Source of the DNA: Mycolicibacterium llatzerense
Lineage (GTDB): Bacteria; Actinomycetota; Actinomycetes; Mycobacteriales; Mycobacteriaceae
Length of the DNA stretch: 64,000 nt
Assembly: GCF_000878195.1 (NCBI RefSeq)
Contig: NZ_JXST01000031.1
Location: forward strand, 1 to 64,000
Reading direction: 5' to 3'
In this document: piece after piece, positions 53,993 through 62,717 of the stretch
Layout: each line of letters begins with the position of its first letter
How positions within the stretch are numbered: the stretch's first letter is position 1
Made by a program: the position numbers and the translations under genes
The notes under the pieces: generated by a model
Databases searched by the model: none
What the model was told of the DNA's origin: nothing
Seen by the model: only the letters and a program-made list of their open reading frames with translations

Positions 53993-54673
53993 ATGCGACG
54001 GATGATTGTGATGGTGGCGAGCGCAGCACTGCTGGCGACGCCCATGGCGGTGGCGGCCCCGCTGGTATCGGCGCCCCTCGCATCGGCCGACACCACCTGG
54101 ACCGGCGGTACCCACCGGCAGGCCATCGACTTCGTCATCCAGCGCGCGGTGTCGCAGCGTGGGGTGCCGTTCGTCTACGGCGGCGGGAACGCCAACGGAC
54201 CCAGCCTGCCCCCGGCCAATGTCACGACCGCGGCTGCCCCGGTAGCCCAGCCGGCGCCTCAGGTCGGCCTGCAACCGATGGGCGTCACGCAGCCCGCGGC
54301 CGCGCCTCAGTCCAACGCCGTCATCCCGGGCCTGTCGGGCCTGTTCGGCCCGACGCCGGCGGCGAGCGCCATCACGCCGGTGCCGACCACGCCGGGGTTC
54401 GATGCTTCCGGCCTGGTCCAGTACGCGTTCGCCGGCGTCGGCATCAAGCTGCCGCGGTCGTCGGGCGAGCAGTACAAGGTCGGCCGCAAGATCACCGCGG
54501 ACCAGGCGCTGCCGGGCGACCTGTTGTTCTACGGACCGGCCGGCTCGCAGAGCGTCGCGCTGTTCGTCGGCAACGGCCAGATGATCGAGGGCACCGAGCC
54601 CTCCGTGTCGGTGACCCAGGTGCGGACCAACGGCATGGACCCGTACCTGAGCCGCATCATCGAGTGGCAGTAG
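53993..54673 (+). CDS. ripD: RipD-like non-catalytic NlpC/P60 peptidoglycan-binding protein
   Basis: 226 residues. Signal peptide about 1-32. An NlpC/P60 domain begins near 42 (AIDFVIQRAVSQRGVPFVYGGG). A 65-residue Pro/Ala/Gln-rich insertion then interrupts it (about 68-134), and it resumes at GFDASGLVQYAF. The catalytic Cys is Ala138 and the His is Ser187 (SQSVALFVG), as in M. tuberculosis RipD (Rv1566c), which binds peptidoglycan without cutting it. Unlike my memory of Rv1566c, it lacks a PVQQAP C-terminal tail and has the disordered stretch inside the domain. GAGAGG precedes the ATG at 53993. Confidence 0.87.
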   Translation: MRRMIVMVASAALLATPMAVAAPLVSAPLASADTTWTGGTHRQAIDFVIQRAVSQRGVPFVYGGGNANGPSLPPANVTTAAAPVAQPAPQVGLQPMGVTQPAAAPQSNAVIPGLSGLFGPTPAASAITPVPTTPGFDASGLVQYAFAGVGIKLPRSSGEQYKVGRKITADQALPGDLLFYGPAGSQSVALFVGNGQMIEGTEPSVSVTQVRTNGMDPYLSRIIEWQ

Positions 54674-54720
54674 CCACCCCCACGCTGCGAACGTGACGTG
54701 GTCTTGACAGACTGTCGGGT

Positions 54721-55215
54721 ATGGCACAGATAACCCTGCGTGGAAACCCCTTCAACACCGTCGGCGACCTGCCCGCTGTCGGGTCCGCGGCTCCGGCTTT
54801 CGCCCTGACCGGTGTCGACCTCGGTGCGGTCACCAACGAGCAGTTCAGCGGTAAGCCCGTGGTGCTCAACATCTTTCCGTCGATCGACACCCCGGTGTGT
54901 GCCACCAGCGTGCGGACCTTCAACGAGCGCGCGGCGGCCGACGGTGCCACCGTGGTGAACGTGTCCAAGGATCTGCCCTTCGCGCAGAAGCGCTTCTGCG
55001 GTGCCGAGGGCATCGAGAACGTCATCACCGCGTCGGCGTTCCGCGACAGCTTCGGCCAGGACTACGGCATCGTGCTGGCCGACGGCCCCATGGCCGGTCT
55101 GCTCGCCCGCGCCATCGTGGTGATCGGCGCTGACGGCAACGTGGCGTACACCGAACTGGTCCCCGAGATCGCCCAGGAACCGGACTACGACGCGGCGCTG
55201 GCCGCCGCCAAGTAA
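54721..55215 (+). CDS. tpx: Thiol peroxidase Tpx
   Basis: 164 residues, atypical 2-Cys peroxiredoxin. Peroxidatic Cys60 in SIDTPVCATS and resolving Cys93 in QKRFCGAEG are at the expected positions. It reduces H2O2, organic peroxides and peroxynitrite with thioredoxin as donor. Closely similar to M. tuberculosis Tpx (Rv1932). It starts 47 bp after ripD and is followed by a strong terminator. Confidence 0.96.
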   Translation: MAQITLRGNPFNTVGDLPAVGSAAPAFALTGVDLGAVTNEQFSGKPVVLNIFPSIDTPVCATSVRTFNERAAADGATVVNVSKDLPFAQKRFCGAEGIENVITASAFRDSFGQDYGIVLADGPMAGLLARAIVVIGADGNVAYTELVPEIAQEPDYDAALAAAK

Positions 55216-55230
55216 CACCAGCTCTTCGAC

Positions 55231-55273
55231 GGACGGGGCACGTGCCAGGGGCATGTGCCCCGTCCGCGTTTTT
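55231..55273 (+). terminator. tpx intrinsic terminator
   Basis: GGACGGGGCACGTGCC (55231-55246) pairs with the segment at 55250-55265 (one mismatch). It is followed by GCG and a run of five T. One of the clearest Rho-independent terminators in the window. Confidence 0.92.
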
Positions 55274-55293
55274 GCATCGGGCATGATGACCTG

Positions 55294-56640
55294 GTGCAGC
55301 TGCGATCACCGATACCGGCCTTGTCGTTGCGGGCCATCGTCGTTGTCGCCGCGTTGTCGGTGGTCGCGACGGTGCTGATCATCGGTACCTGGGTGTGGAT
55401 CGGCGTCACCAAGGACCAGTACAGCCAGCTCGACCGCCGGCTGGACTCCCTGAGCAGCTTGCCGGACGTCAACACCCTGCTGAGCATCGCCAAGCAGAGC
55501 CCCACGGGGACACCCCAGTCGGAGGGCTCGCTGGTGCGCACCGTCCGTATCGGTGCCGCCACGGTCTCGATGCCCGAGGACATCGTGCTGCCGCAGTTCG
55601 AGAACGGATACGCGAACACGACGATCAACGGCGTCGAGTACCGGGTCCGCACCGTCAGCACAGGGTCGGCGTCGATCGCGCTCGGGGCACCGCTGTCCGA
55701 GGCGCAGCGTCAGATCCGCACGCTGCACATTCGGATCCTGGCCATCTGCAGCGGGGTCATCGTCGGCACGTTCCTGGTCGGCGGCTCGATGTGGTTCGTG
55801 ATGATCAATCCGTTCCGCAAACTGGCCCAGCAGGCCCGGCAGATCAACTCGCAATCGAAACCTGAAGAGGTCCACGTGCGCGGCGTCTCGGAAGCCGTGG
55901 AGATCGCGGAGGCCGTCGAAGGCATGCTGGCCCGCATCGGCGAGGAGCAGGCCCGTACCAAGGCCGCGCTGGAATCGGCCCGCGACTTCGCGTCGGTGGC
56001 CTCGCACGAACTGCGCACCCCGCTGACGGCGATGCGTACCAACCTCGAAGTGCTGTCCACGCTCGATTTGGGCGTGGACCAACGCAACGAGGTGATCGGT
56101 GATGTCATGCGCACGCAGAGCCGCATCGAGGCGACCCTCACGGCACTGGAACGGCTGGCACAGGGCGAGCTGACCACCGCCGACGATCTGGTCCCCGTCG
56201 ACATCACCGAGCTGCTCGACCGGGCGGCCCACGACGCGGTGCGGGTGTACCCCGACCTGAACGTCTCGCTCGTGCCGTCCGCGACGGTGCTGATGCTGGG
56301 GCTGCCCGTCGGGCTCCGGTTGGTCGTCGACAACGCGATCAACAACGCGGTCCGGCACGGCGGCGCGACACGCGTGCAGCTGTCGGCGGTCAGCTCGCAC
56401 GATGGCGTGCAGATCGCCATCGACGACAACGGCACAGGTGTACCGGAACACGAACGCGATGCAGTGTTCCACCGCTTTGCCCGGGGGTCGACGGCCTCGC
56501 ACACGGGTTCCGGTCTCGGCTTGGCATTGGTTGCCCAGCAGGCCGAACTGCACGGTGGCACAGCGTCTTTGACGCAGAGTCCGCTCGGCGGCGCCCGGCT
56601 GCTGCTGGAACTACCCGCGCCGCATCCCGAATCCGACTGA
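55294..56640 (+). CDS. Sensor histidine kinase, PrrB-like, without adjacent response regulator
   Basis: 448 residues from the GTG at 55294, equal in length to PrrB (446). Two transmembrane helices (about 14-36 and 145-168) frame a short sensor domain, followed by HAMP, then a HisKA domain with His238 (SHELRTPLTAMRTN). The HATPase domain has DNAINNAVRHGG and DDNGTGVPEHERD and GSGLGLALV. The catalytic half is nearly the same as M. tuberculosis PrrB (Rv0902c), but the sensor and neighbour genes differ: no prrA-like gene is adjacent. It could be an orphan paralogue acting on PrrA or another regulator. It follows the tpx terminator closely. Confidence 0.9.
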   Translation: MQLRSPIPALSLRAIVVVAALSVVATVLIIGTWVWIGVTKDQYSQLDRRLDSLSSLPDVNTLLSIAKQSPTGTPQSEGSLVRTVRIGAATVSMPEDIVLPQFENGYANTTINGVEYRVRTVSTGSASIALGAPLSEAQRQIRTLHIRILAICSGVIVGTFLVGGSMWFVMINPFRKLAQQARQINSQSKPEEVHVRGVSEAVEIAEAVEGMLARIGEEQARTKAALESARDFASVASHELRTPLTAMRTNLEVLSTLDLGVDQRNEVIGDVMRTQSRIEATLTALERLAQGELTTADDLVPVDITELLDRAAHDAVRVYPDLNVSLVPSATVLMLGLPVGLRLVVDNAINNAVRHGGATRVQLSAVSSHDGVQIAIDDNGTGVPEHERDAVFHRFARGSTASHTGSGLGLALVAQQAELHGGTASLTQSPLGGARLLLELPAPHPESD

Positions 56641-56641
56641 G

Positions 56642-56905
56642 TCAGATGCAGGCGGCGAAGATGCAGAATCCGCCGTCAGGTTCCCAGCCGCCGTTCCAGG
56701 TGCCCGGCGGGTTCCAGCCCCATGCCGGAGGCGGGGGCGGACCCCAGCCGGGTCCTGGGCCGTTCCAATCGTGATCGTGACCCCAGCGCGTCGGGACCGG
56801 GGTCATCCCGGTATCGGCGCTGGCAGTGCCGATACCCAATCCCGCTGCGGCGGCGGTGAGTCCGCCGGCCACGACCAGTCCTGCAATGAGCTTTATCGAT
56901 TTCAT
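56642..56905 (-). CDS. Secreted Pro/Trp-rich small protein (tandem paralogue 1)
   Basis: 87 residues. GGAG lies upstream of the ATG at 56905. Signal peptide about 1-32 (MKSIKLIAGLVVAGGLTAAAAG). Mature part GPGPGWGPPPPPAWGWNPPGTW and a conserved end WNGGWEPDGGFCIFAACI with two cysteines. Its tandem neighbour at 57037 shares the signal region (MKS-KLIAGL) and the C-terminal motif, so they are duplicates with a variable Pro-rich middle. Function unknown; exported. Confidence 0.8.
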   Translation of the reverse strand: MKSIKLIAGLVVAGGLTAAAAGLGIGTASADTGMTPVPTRWGHDHDWNGPGPGWGPPPPPAWGWNPPGTWNGGWEPDGGFCIFAACI

Positions 56906-57036
56906 GACTACTCCATTCCTCGACTCAATCGATTGCCACAACAACGTTGCGGTTCTCGCTGTTTCTCGGTCTGTAGCCATTGTCGTTAGTCAAGCTATGT
57001 ATGGCCTGTGCACGCCTTAGGCGACGGCTTTCGGTT

Positions 57037-57345
57037 CTAGATGCAGGCGCCGAACAGGCACACACCGCCGTCGGGCTCCCAGCCACCGTTCCAGGTGCCC
57101 GGCGGGTTCCCATCAGGTGGCGGCGGGCCCCAGTTTCGATCCCGGTCCGGTGGACCCCAGTGGTGGTCCGGAGGCGGCGGTCCCCAACCAGGGCCGGGTG
57201 GTGGCGGTGGCGGGCCCCAGTCAGAAGGCAGCGGGCTGTTGCCGATGCGCGTGTCGGCACTGGCGACTCCGGTACCCGATACGAGTGCGCCGGCCGCCAG
57301 GCTGCCGGCGATCGCCAGGCCGGCAATCAGTTTCGGTGATTTCAT
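57037..57345 (-). CDS. Secreted Pro/Trp-rich small protein (tandem paralogue 2)
   Basis: 102 residues from the ATG at 57345. Signal peptide about 1-31, then a Pro-rich middle with WGPPPP repeats (DWGPPPPPPGPGWGPPPPDHHWG, RNWGPPPPDG), and the shared end WNGGWEPDGGVCLFGACI. The longer middle shows that repeat number differs from the neighbour at 56642. Probably an exported cell-wall or matrix protein; no family known to me. Confidence 0.8.
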   Translation of the reverse strand: MKSPKLIAGLAIAGSLAAGALVSGTGVASADTRIGNSPLPSDWGPPPPPPGPGWGPPPPDHHWGPPDRDRNWGPPPPDGNPPGTWNGGWEPDGGVCLFGACI

Positions 57346-57569
57346 TGTCAATCGTCTCCGTTCTCGGAGCTGGACAGAAGGGCATCGATCTCCGGTCTGA
57401 TCATGGAACGCCGTCAGGTTGTGGATCAGCTGTGCCTGACGTATGTGGTGGGTCTCGATTTGGGGCGCGATCGCCGACCGGGACTCGTGGATGAACCTGG
57501 CCCTCATGGCGCTCCATACAATTGGCCGATGGCTGCCAATCCTCGGTTCCCTCGAGTCGGAACTGCGCA

Positions 57570-58439
57570 ATGCTGATCGGTGTCATCGCAGCGCTGGTCG
57601 CCTGCTTCAGCTACGGCACTGCGTCGGTTCTGCAGTCCCACGCCGCGCGTACGGCCGTCGACGACACGACCGAAACCGGTCCGACGTTCCGCTCGACGGT
57701 GACCGCGATCCTGGCGCCGCTGTTCCTCGCCGGCATGCTGCTCGACGGACTGGGATTTCTCGGCAGTTTGGTGTCGGCGCGGCTCATCCCGCTATTCCTG
57801 TCACAGACCATCATGAGCGCCAACCTGGCAGTGACCGCAGTCCTGAGCGTGGTGGTCCTCAAGGCGCGCCTGCGTACGCGCGATTGGGCCGCCATCGCCA
57901 TAGTCCTTGTGGCGCTGTGTGTTCTGGGATTCAGCGCCGGTGAACTCGGCACGGAGGTACCGGGCCGGCACATGCACTGGAGCGTGCTGGCCGCATCGGT
58001 GCTCGTCTTCACGTTCGGGGTCGTGCTCGTCCAAGTCCTCGGTAAGAAGGCCGCGGTGCCGGCGGGGCTGATCGCCGGGGTGCTGTACGGCGCCATGGCG
58101 GTTGCCGTCCGGATCGTCCACGGGCTCGACCCGTTTCATTGGGACGCCCTGATCTCCGACCCGGCCGCATGGGCGGTGGTGATCGCCGGTGGCGGCGGCT
58201 TCTATCTGTTCACCGTCGCACTGCAGATCGGTTCGGTGAACGGCGTGGCGGCCGCACTTGTCATGGGAGAGACCGTGATTCCTGGAGTCGTCGGCGTTCT
58301 GCTGCTCGGCGATGTGGCCAAACCGGGTTACGGCTGGCTGGTGGGGGTGGCGTTCGCCACCGCGGTCGCCGGTGCGGTGGCGATCGCGATCTTCGGGGCG
58401 GCAGACGAGGAACCGGCGGTCGCCACGGCTCAGGCGTGA
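57570..58439 (+). CDS. DMT-superfamily (EamA-like) membrane transporter
   Basis: 289 residues from the ATG at 57570, about nine to ten transmembrane helices in two repeats, typical of DMT transporters (MLIGVIAALVACFSYGTASVLQ; second half LVMGETVIPGVVGVLLLGD). Mycobacterial members of this type are uncharacterised. An upstream frame extends back to 57522 without membrane signal. Substrate unknown. It converges with icl2. Confidence 0.82.
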   Translation: MLIGVIAALVACFSYGTASVLQSHAARTAVDDTTETGPTFRSTVTAILAPLFLAGMLLDGLGFLGSLVSARLIPLFLSQTIMSANLAVTAVLSVVVLKARLRTRDWAAIAIVLVALCVLGFSAGELGTEVPGRHMHWSVLAASVLVFTFGVVLVQVLGKKAAVPAGLIAGVLYGAMAVAVRIVHGLDPFHWDALISDPAAWAVVIAGGGGFYLFTVALQIGSVNGVAAALVMGETVIPGVVGVLLLGDVAKPGYGWLVGVAFATAVAGAVAIAIFGAADEEPAVATAQA

Positions 58440-58460
58440 GCGCGTGGCGACCGCGTCGGT

Positions 58461-60737
58461 CTAGTCCTCTTTGCGGATCAAGCGGCCCAGGGCCTCGCGG
58501 TCCGGCGCCAGCAGTTCGTCGATCCGCGGCTGGTTGACGTCGGCCACGATGATCTCGCCGACCTCCTGGTACACGTTGCTGAACAAGCCGTGCGACTTCA
58601 TCTTCTCGGTCTGGTAGATGTTGTCCTCGGTCGGCGTCACGTAGTAGACGATCTCGGACTTGAACCGGTGGATCAGCCACACGTGGATCAGATCCATCAG
58701 GCGCTTCTGCCGCAGCTTCTCGGCGAAGGTGTTCTGGTCGCGCACCGTCAGGATGTTGCGTCCGTGCCGGTCCTTGATCGGGTCGACGACGACGTTGGCC
58801 AGCGGCTCCTCGCCGCTGCCGTAGATGCCCAGATCCAGGACGTCCGAACCGGCACGGCGCGGACGCAGCTGCACGTGCAGCTGCTCGCCGATCTGGTAGT
58901 GGTCGCTCCACATGGCCAGCCACTCCTCGAGCAGCTTCTTGGGCACCTCGGTCTGGACCAGGTGCTGGTGCTGGGTGGACCCGGCACCCATCGCCTTGGT
59001 GGTCGCGGTGCGGCCCGACGATGCTGCCAGCGCGGCGTCGCTGCGCGGGCCGCCGACGAGCGTTTGCGGTGTGCGGTAAGGAGATTCGACCAGCCGCATC
59101 TTGCGTTGCAGCCGGGCCAGCGCCAGCATGCCTTCTTGCCGCAGGGACGTCGCGAACTCTTCGCACGCCACACCGTCCACCTGGTGACCGCCGTAGGTGA
59201 TGAAGTTGAAGACGAAGCCCATCTTGCCGAGTTCCTCTGGGAACGCCCGCATTTCGTCATCCGTCATGCCGGTGGTGTCCCAGTTGAACGACGGCGACAG
59301 GTTGTAGGCCATCATCTGGTCCGGGAACTCGGCGTGGATGGCCTCGGCGAATTCGCGGGCCTCCGCCAGGTCCGCGGTCTTGGTCTCCATCCACAGGATG
59401 TCCGCGAACGGTGCGGCCGCAAGCGATTTCGCGATCGCGTAGGGGATGCCGCCGCGCACCTGGTAGTAGCCCTCGGGGGTCTTGGCGAGGTCACTGTCCC
59501 ACGCCACGTCCGCCCCCAGTTCGCGGGCCTTCTCCCGGGCCGCGTACAGCGACGCGCGCGCGGCGAACGTGCGCCACTCATCCGGGCTCATCGCGACGGC
59601 CTCGCCCTCCTTGGCCCGGAACTGCAGCACTTCGGCGACGGCATCGCAGTAGGTGTTGAGACCCGAATCCGCCTGCCAGGCTTCGACGAATTTCGACTCG
59701 ACCTTGTCGAAAACCGAGTCGACGGACTGTCCGGCGTTCGGATTCCAGGCAGCGGCCGCGTCGTCGATGAGCGCCGCGATGCCGTGGCTGTCCAGCCAGG
59801 CCTCGGCGGTGGCGTACTGCCCCTGGGGCAGCGCATAGAGCAGGTGCCCGCGCAGATCGGTGACGCCCTTGTCGTGGAACCGCCGCACCATCGCCAGGAA
59901 ACACGACTTGTAGGACGGGATCTTGAGGTTGGTGGCGCCCAGCAGGAACGGCTGGTCGCGCTCATCGGCAGCGCTGTCGATGAGGTTGGCGGCCTCGGCG
60001 TCGGTGCGCGCCACGATGATTCCCGGCACACCCATCATGTCCAGCTGGAAGCGCGCGGTGTTGAGACGCTTGAGCTGTTCGTCCGACGGGACCAGCACCT
60101 TGCCGCCCTGGTGGCCGCATTTCTTGGTGCCGGGCCGCTGATCCTCGATGTGGTAGCCCGGCACACCGGACTCGACGAAACGGCGAATCAGGTTGCGTAC
60201 GTGGGCATCTCCACCATGACCGGTGTCGGCGTCGGCGATGATGAACGGCCGGTAATCGACGGCGGGGGTGGTCGCCCGTTGTTCGTCGGTCATCTGCAGG
60301 CGCAGGTACTGCTGATTGCGGTCCGCGGTCAGCAGCGCGCGCACCAGACCGGCGGCTTCGTCGGGCACTTGGCTCAGCGGGTAGCTTGCCAGGTCGGGAC
60401 CGGGGTCTTCACTGATGGAACCCTTGGCCGAGGTGGCCCAACCACCGAGGTAGATGCCTTCGATGCCGATCCGCTTCATCACCACCGCCTGGCCGGGGGA
60501 GTACGGCCCGAACGTGGTGATGCTCTTCTTTTGCGCGAACAATTCGCGCAACCGCGGATAGAACGCTTCGGCGGCCTGCCTGGCCACGGGGTAGTCGGAC
60601 GGGATGGTGCCACGCTGTTCGACCACCTGACGCGCGGTGTAGAGCCGCGTTATGCCGTCGAAACGGGGGCTGTCGAAATACTCCTGCACGGCTGCGACGT
60701 TCTGCTCGAATGACGTCGCGACTGCTTCGAGGGTCAT
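58461..60737 (-). CDS. icl2: Isocitrate lyase 2 (AceA2), intact long form
   Basis: 758 residues, matching the long ICL2 of mycobacteria. Catalytic loop KKCGH at 205-209 (Cys207). Mg-binding and substrate blocks include YIEDQ-like HIEDQRPGTKK (197-206) and the later NLSPSFNWDTTGMTDDEM. The long C-terminal domain (about 600-758) is characteristic of ICL2 and gates activity by acetyl/propionyl-CoA. It cleaves isocitrate to succinate and glyoxylate, and 2-methylisocitrate. In H37Rv this gene is split into aceAa/aceAb; here it is continuous. It serves growth on fatty acids and sterols, consistent with the KstR region. ATG at 60737. Confidence 0.95.
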   Translation of the reverse strand: MTLEAVATSFEQNVAAVQEYFDSPRFDGITRLYTARQVVEQRGTIPSDYPVARQAAEAFYPRLRELFAQKKSITTFGPYSPGQAVVMKRIGIEGIYLGGWATSAKGSISEDPGPDLASYPLSQVPDEAAGLVRALLTADRNQQYLRLQMTDEQRATTPAVDYRPFIIADADTGHGGDAHVRNLIRRFVESGVPGYHIEDQRPGTKKCGHQGGKVLVPSDEQLKRLNTARFQLDMMGVPGIIVARTDAEAANLIDSAADERDQPFLLGATNLKIPSYKSCFLAMVRRFHDKGVTDLRGHLLYALPQGQYATAEAWLDSHGIAALIDDAAAAWNPNAGQSVDSVFDKVESKFVEAWQADSGLNTYCDAVAEVLQFRAKEGEAVAMSPDEWRTFAARASLYAAREKARELGADVAWDSDLAKTPEGYYQVRGGIPYAIAKSLAAAPFADILWMETKTADLAEAREFAEAIHAEFPDQMMAYNLSPSFNWDTTGMTDDEMRAFPEELGKMGFVFNFITYGGHQVDGVACEEFATSLRQEGMLALARLQRKMRLVESPYRTPQTLVGGPRSDAALAASSGRTATTKAMGAGSTQHQHLVQTEVPKKLLEEWLAMWSDHYQIGEQLHVQLRPRRAGSDVLDLGIYGSGEEPLANVVVDPIKDRHGRNILTVRDQNTFAEKLRQKRLMDLIHVWLIHRFKSEIVYYVTPTEDNIYQTEKMKSHGLFSNVYQEVGEIIVADVNQPRIDELLAPDREALGRLIRKED

Positions 60738-60811
60738 GGACTGCTCCTTGCTGAGCCTGGTTCCGATGAGCCCTCCGAGCCTATCGCCGCGGGGCGGCCG
60801 TGAATACGCGT

Positions 60812-61207
60812 TCAGACATTCACGTCGAACCCGAGGTTGACGTCGCAGGCCGCCCGCCCGCCGCGGATGCCCCAGTTCTCGAGCGCACTCTCGCGGAGCA
60901 GGATCGTGATGTGATCGGCTGGAATGTCGAAGGCGGCCAGGCGGCCGACGATCTCGCGGTAAAGCTCCCGCTTGGCAGCCACCGATCGGCCGGCGAAACA
61001 GTCGATGGTCACCAGCGTGTACCGCTCGGGGTGTTCGAGGTGCGGGGCATGCGAAACCCGGTGCGGTTCATGAACCAGCAGCCGGACGTGCTTGTCGCCG
61101 ACCGGGATCCGGAACGCGGCAACCAGCGCACTGTGGACGGCATCGATGATGGCGACCTCGTCGGGCTGGCTGTACTGACGGCGGACCTCGATCAGTGAAC
61201 TCGGCAT
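60812..61207 (-). CDS. Tautomerase-superfamily protein
   Basis: 131 residues from the ATG at 61207; the next residue is Pro (M-P-S-S-L-I-E-V), the amino-terminal proline that acts as catalytic base in 4-oxalocrotonate tautomerase-type enzymes after Met removal. Two beta-alpha-beta repeats, about 2-60 and 65-125 (TLVTIDCFAGRSVAAKRELYREIVGRL). Function unknown. It lies upstream of icl2 on the same strand (74 bp), so co-transcription is possible. Confidence 0.83.
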   Translation of the reverse strand: MPSSLIEVRRQYSQPDEVAIIDAVHSALVAAFRIPVGDKHVRLLVHEPHRVSHAPHLEHPERYTLVTIDCFAGRSVAAKRELYREIVGRLAAFDIPADHITILLRESALENWGIRGGRAACDVNLGFDVNV

Positions 61208-61234
61208 GGCCCAGATCGTCACACCCGACGGCCG

Positions 61235-62017
61235 TCAGCGCACCTGAATTTCTGCCGCTGTGGCCGGATCGAAGCGGACCCGGAACACCGCCGGCCAGTA
61301 CTTGCCCGTGACGAGAAACTGCTCATCGCCGAGATGCGCGATGCCGTTGAGCACCCCGACCTCGCCCTGCCAGGCCGGGTCGCGCAGACCGGTGGCGTAC
61401 ACCACCGCCGTGACGGCGCCCGTCGTGCCGTCGATCTCGATGATCTGGTCGGTCGGGAACACGTTGGCCCAGATCCGGTTGCCGACACAGTCGAGGCTGT
61501 TGAGCCCGGACACCTGAATTCCGTTGTAGGTCACGGTCATGGCCCCGGTTTCGCGCATGTCGTCCACGGTGTGGAAATGCAGTAGGGCGGAACCGTCGCT
61601 ACGGATCAGCCGGTCGCCCGCGCGGCACAGGCCCCACCCCTCGCCTGCGAGCGGTACTTCGCGCAGCATGGTGAGTGTGGCCTTGTCCCACTCGATCGCG
61701 ACGCCGTTCTCGTACGTCACCTGCCACAGGTGCGCGCCGGCATCGGCGATACCCTCACCGAAATAGGCGGGCGGCAGCGGTACGGCGCGGCGTAGCTGCC
61801 CCGTGGCGGCGTCGAGTTCACGCAATGCGGACTTGCCCTCCAGGCCCGAGCTCTCATACAGGGTCGGCCCGTCGACGAACATGCCCTCGGTGAAGGAGAC
61901 GGGGTCGTGGTCGAACTGTTCGAGGACGACGGGACGCAGCCTGGCAATCTGATCGGCACCGGCGGTCGGGACTGCCGCGCAGCCCGCCAGCAGTACCGCG
62001 GCCATCAGGAGTCTCAC
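61235..62017 (-). CDS. Glutaminyl-peptide cyclotransferase-like beta-propeller lipoprotein
   Basis: 260 residues from the GTG at 62017. Signal with lipobox LLAGC near 15, then a five-bladed propeller of the plant/bacterial glutamine cyclotransferase type (DPVSFTEGMFVDGPTLYESSGL, LWQVTYENGVAIEWD, GLNSLDCVGNRIWANVF, LNGIAHLGDEQFLVTGKYWPAVF). Such enzymes form N-terminal pyroglutamate; bacterial ones are exported. GTG overlaps the stop of the membrane gene upstream (GTGA), indicating translational coupling. Confidence 0.88.
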   Translation of the reverse strand: MRLLMAAVLLAGCAAVPTAGADQIARLRPVVLEQFDHDPVSFTEGMFVDGPTLYESSGLEGKSALRELDAATGQLRRAVPLPPAYFGEGIADAGAHLWQVTYENGVAIEWDKATLTMLREVPLAGEGWGLCRAGDRLIRSDGSALLHFHTVDDMRETGAMTVTYNGIQVSGLNSLDCVGNRIWANVFPTDQIIEIDGTTGAVTAVVYATGLRDPAWQGEVGVLNGIAHLGDEQFLVTGKYWPAVFRVRFDPATAAEIQVR

Positions 62018-62658
62018 AACGACGCCACCAGGACCAGCAGCGCCCCTACTGCCGACAGCGTCACCGCAGTGATCGCGGCCGTGTGTTCCTGCACCCAGTG
62101 GCGCATCCGCTCCAGGCCCTTCTCGGCATACCGCGAGGCCACCAGGTGCGCGAAGATCGGCGCGGCCGTGGTGGATCCGGCCAACACGACGAAATAGCCG
62201 ATCGCAGTGGCCTTTTCGGCGGGACTGGCCAGAAATGCGTCGATGGCCACGCCACCGGCGATACACGCCAGGATGAACTTCGGATTGGCGACCGCGAAGG
62301 CGACTCCCGTGACGGCCGTGACCAGTGGTGACGCGGACTGCAGCCGGGTGAGCCAGCCCGTCGCCTGCGCGTAGTGCTTGCGCCGCAGCCAGGTGACGAC
62401 GCCGAGCACGATCAGCGCGATGCCGATGCCGAGCTGCAGGCGCGAACTGGTCGTGGCGGCGTGCGACTGGCCGACCGGGGACACCAGCACCACCGCGCTG
62501 ATCACGACCGTCAGACCGGCCAGCCACCCGCACAGGTAGGTCAGACCGGTGCTGCGGGGCCGGTCCGAGTACAACAGGAGCAGCACCGGCGGCAGCACCG
62601 CCATCGGGGACAGCGCCACGATGAGCGCGTCGGGGAGCAACCACGTCACACCAGCCAT
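62014..62658 (-). CDS. GAP/Sap-like integral membrane protein
   Basis: 214 residues with six transmembrane helices (WLLPDALIVALSPMAVLPPVLLLL start). The pattern matches the GPL-addressing protein (GAP/Sap) family of mycobacteria, related to LysE, implicated in transport of glycolipids to the cell surface. ATG at 62658; the frame continues upstream to 62724 but the longer N-terminus is basic and lacks similarity. It is coupled to the glutamine cyclotransferase gene and divergent from the helicase. Confidence 0.82.
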   Translation of the reverse strand: MAGVTWLLPDALIVALSPMAVLPPVLLLLYSDRPRSTGLTYLCGWLAGLTVVISAVVLVSPVGQSHAATTSSRLQLGIGIALIVLGVVTWLRRKHYAQATGWLTRLQSASPLVTAVTGVAFAVANPKFILACIAGGVAIDAFLASPAEKATAIGYFVVLAGSTTAAPIFAHLVASRYAEKGLERMRHWVQEHTAAITAVTLSAVGALLVLVASL

Positions 62659-62717
62659 CCTGCCAATCCCTGCCCGCCGCAGCCGCGCGGCCGGTGATCG
62701 GGCACGCTTGACCCACG

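Noticed and set aside
58590..60713. Long open frame (707 codons) on the plus strand opposite icl2
   Set aside because: Antisense shadow of a GC-rich gene; no ribosome-binding site, no domain, low-complexity His/Arg/Gly content.
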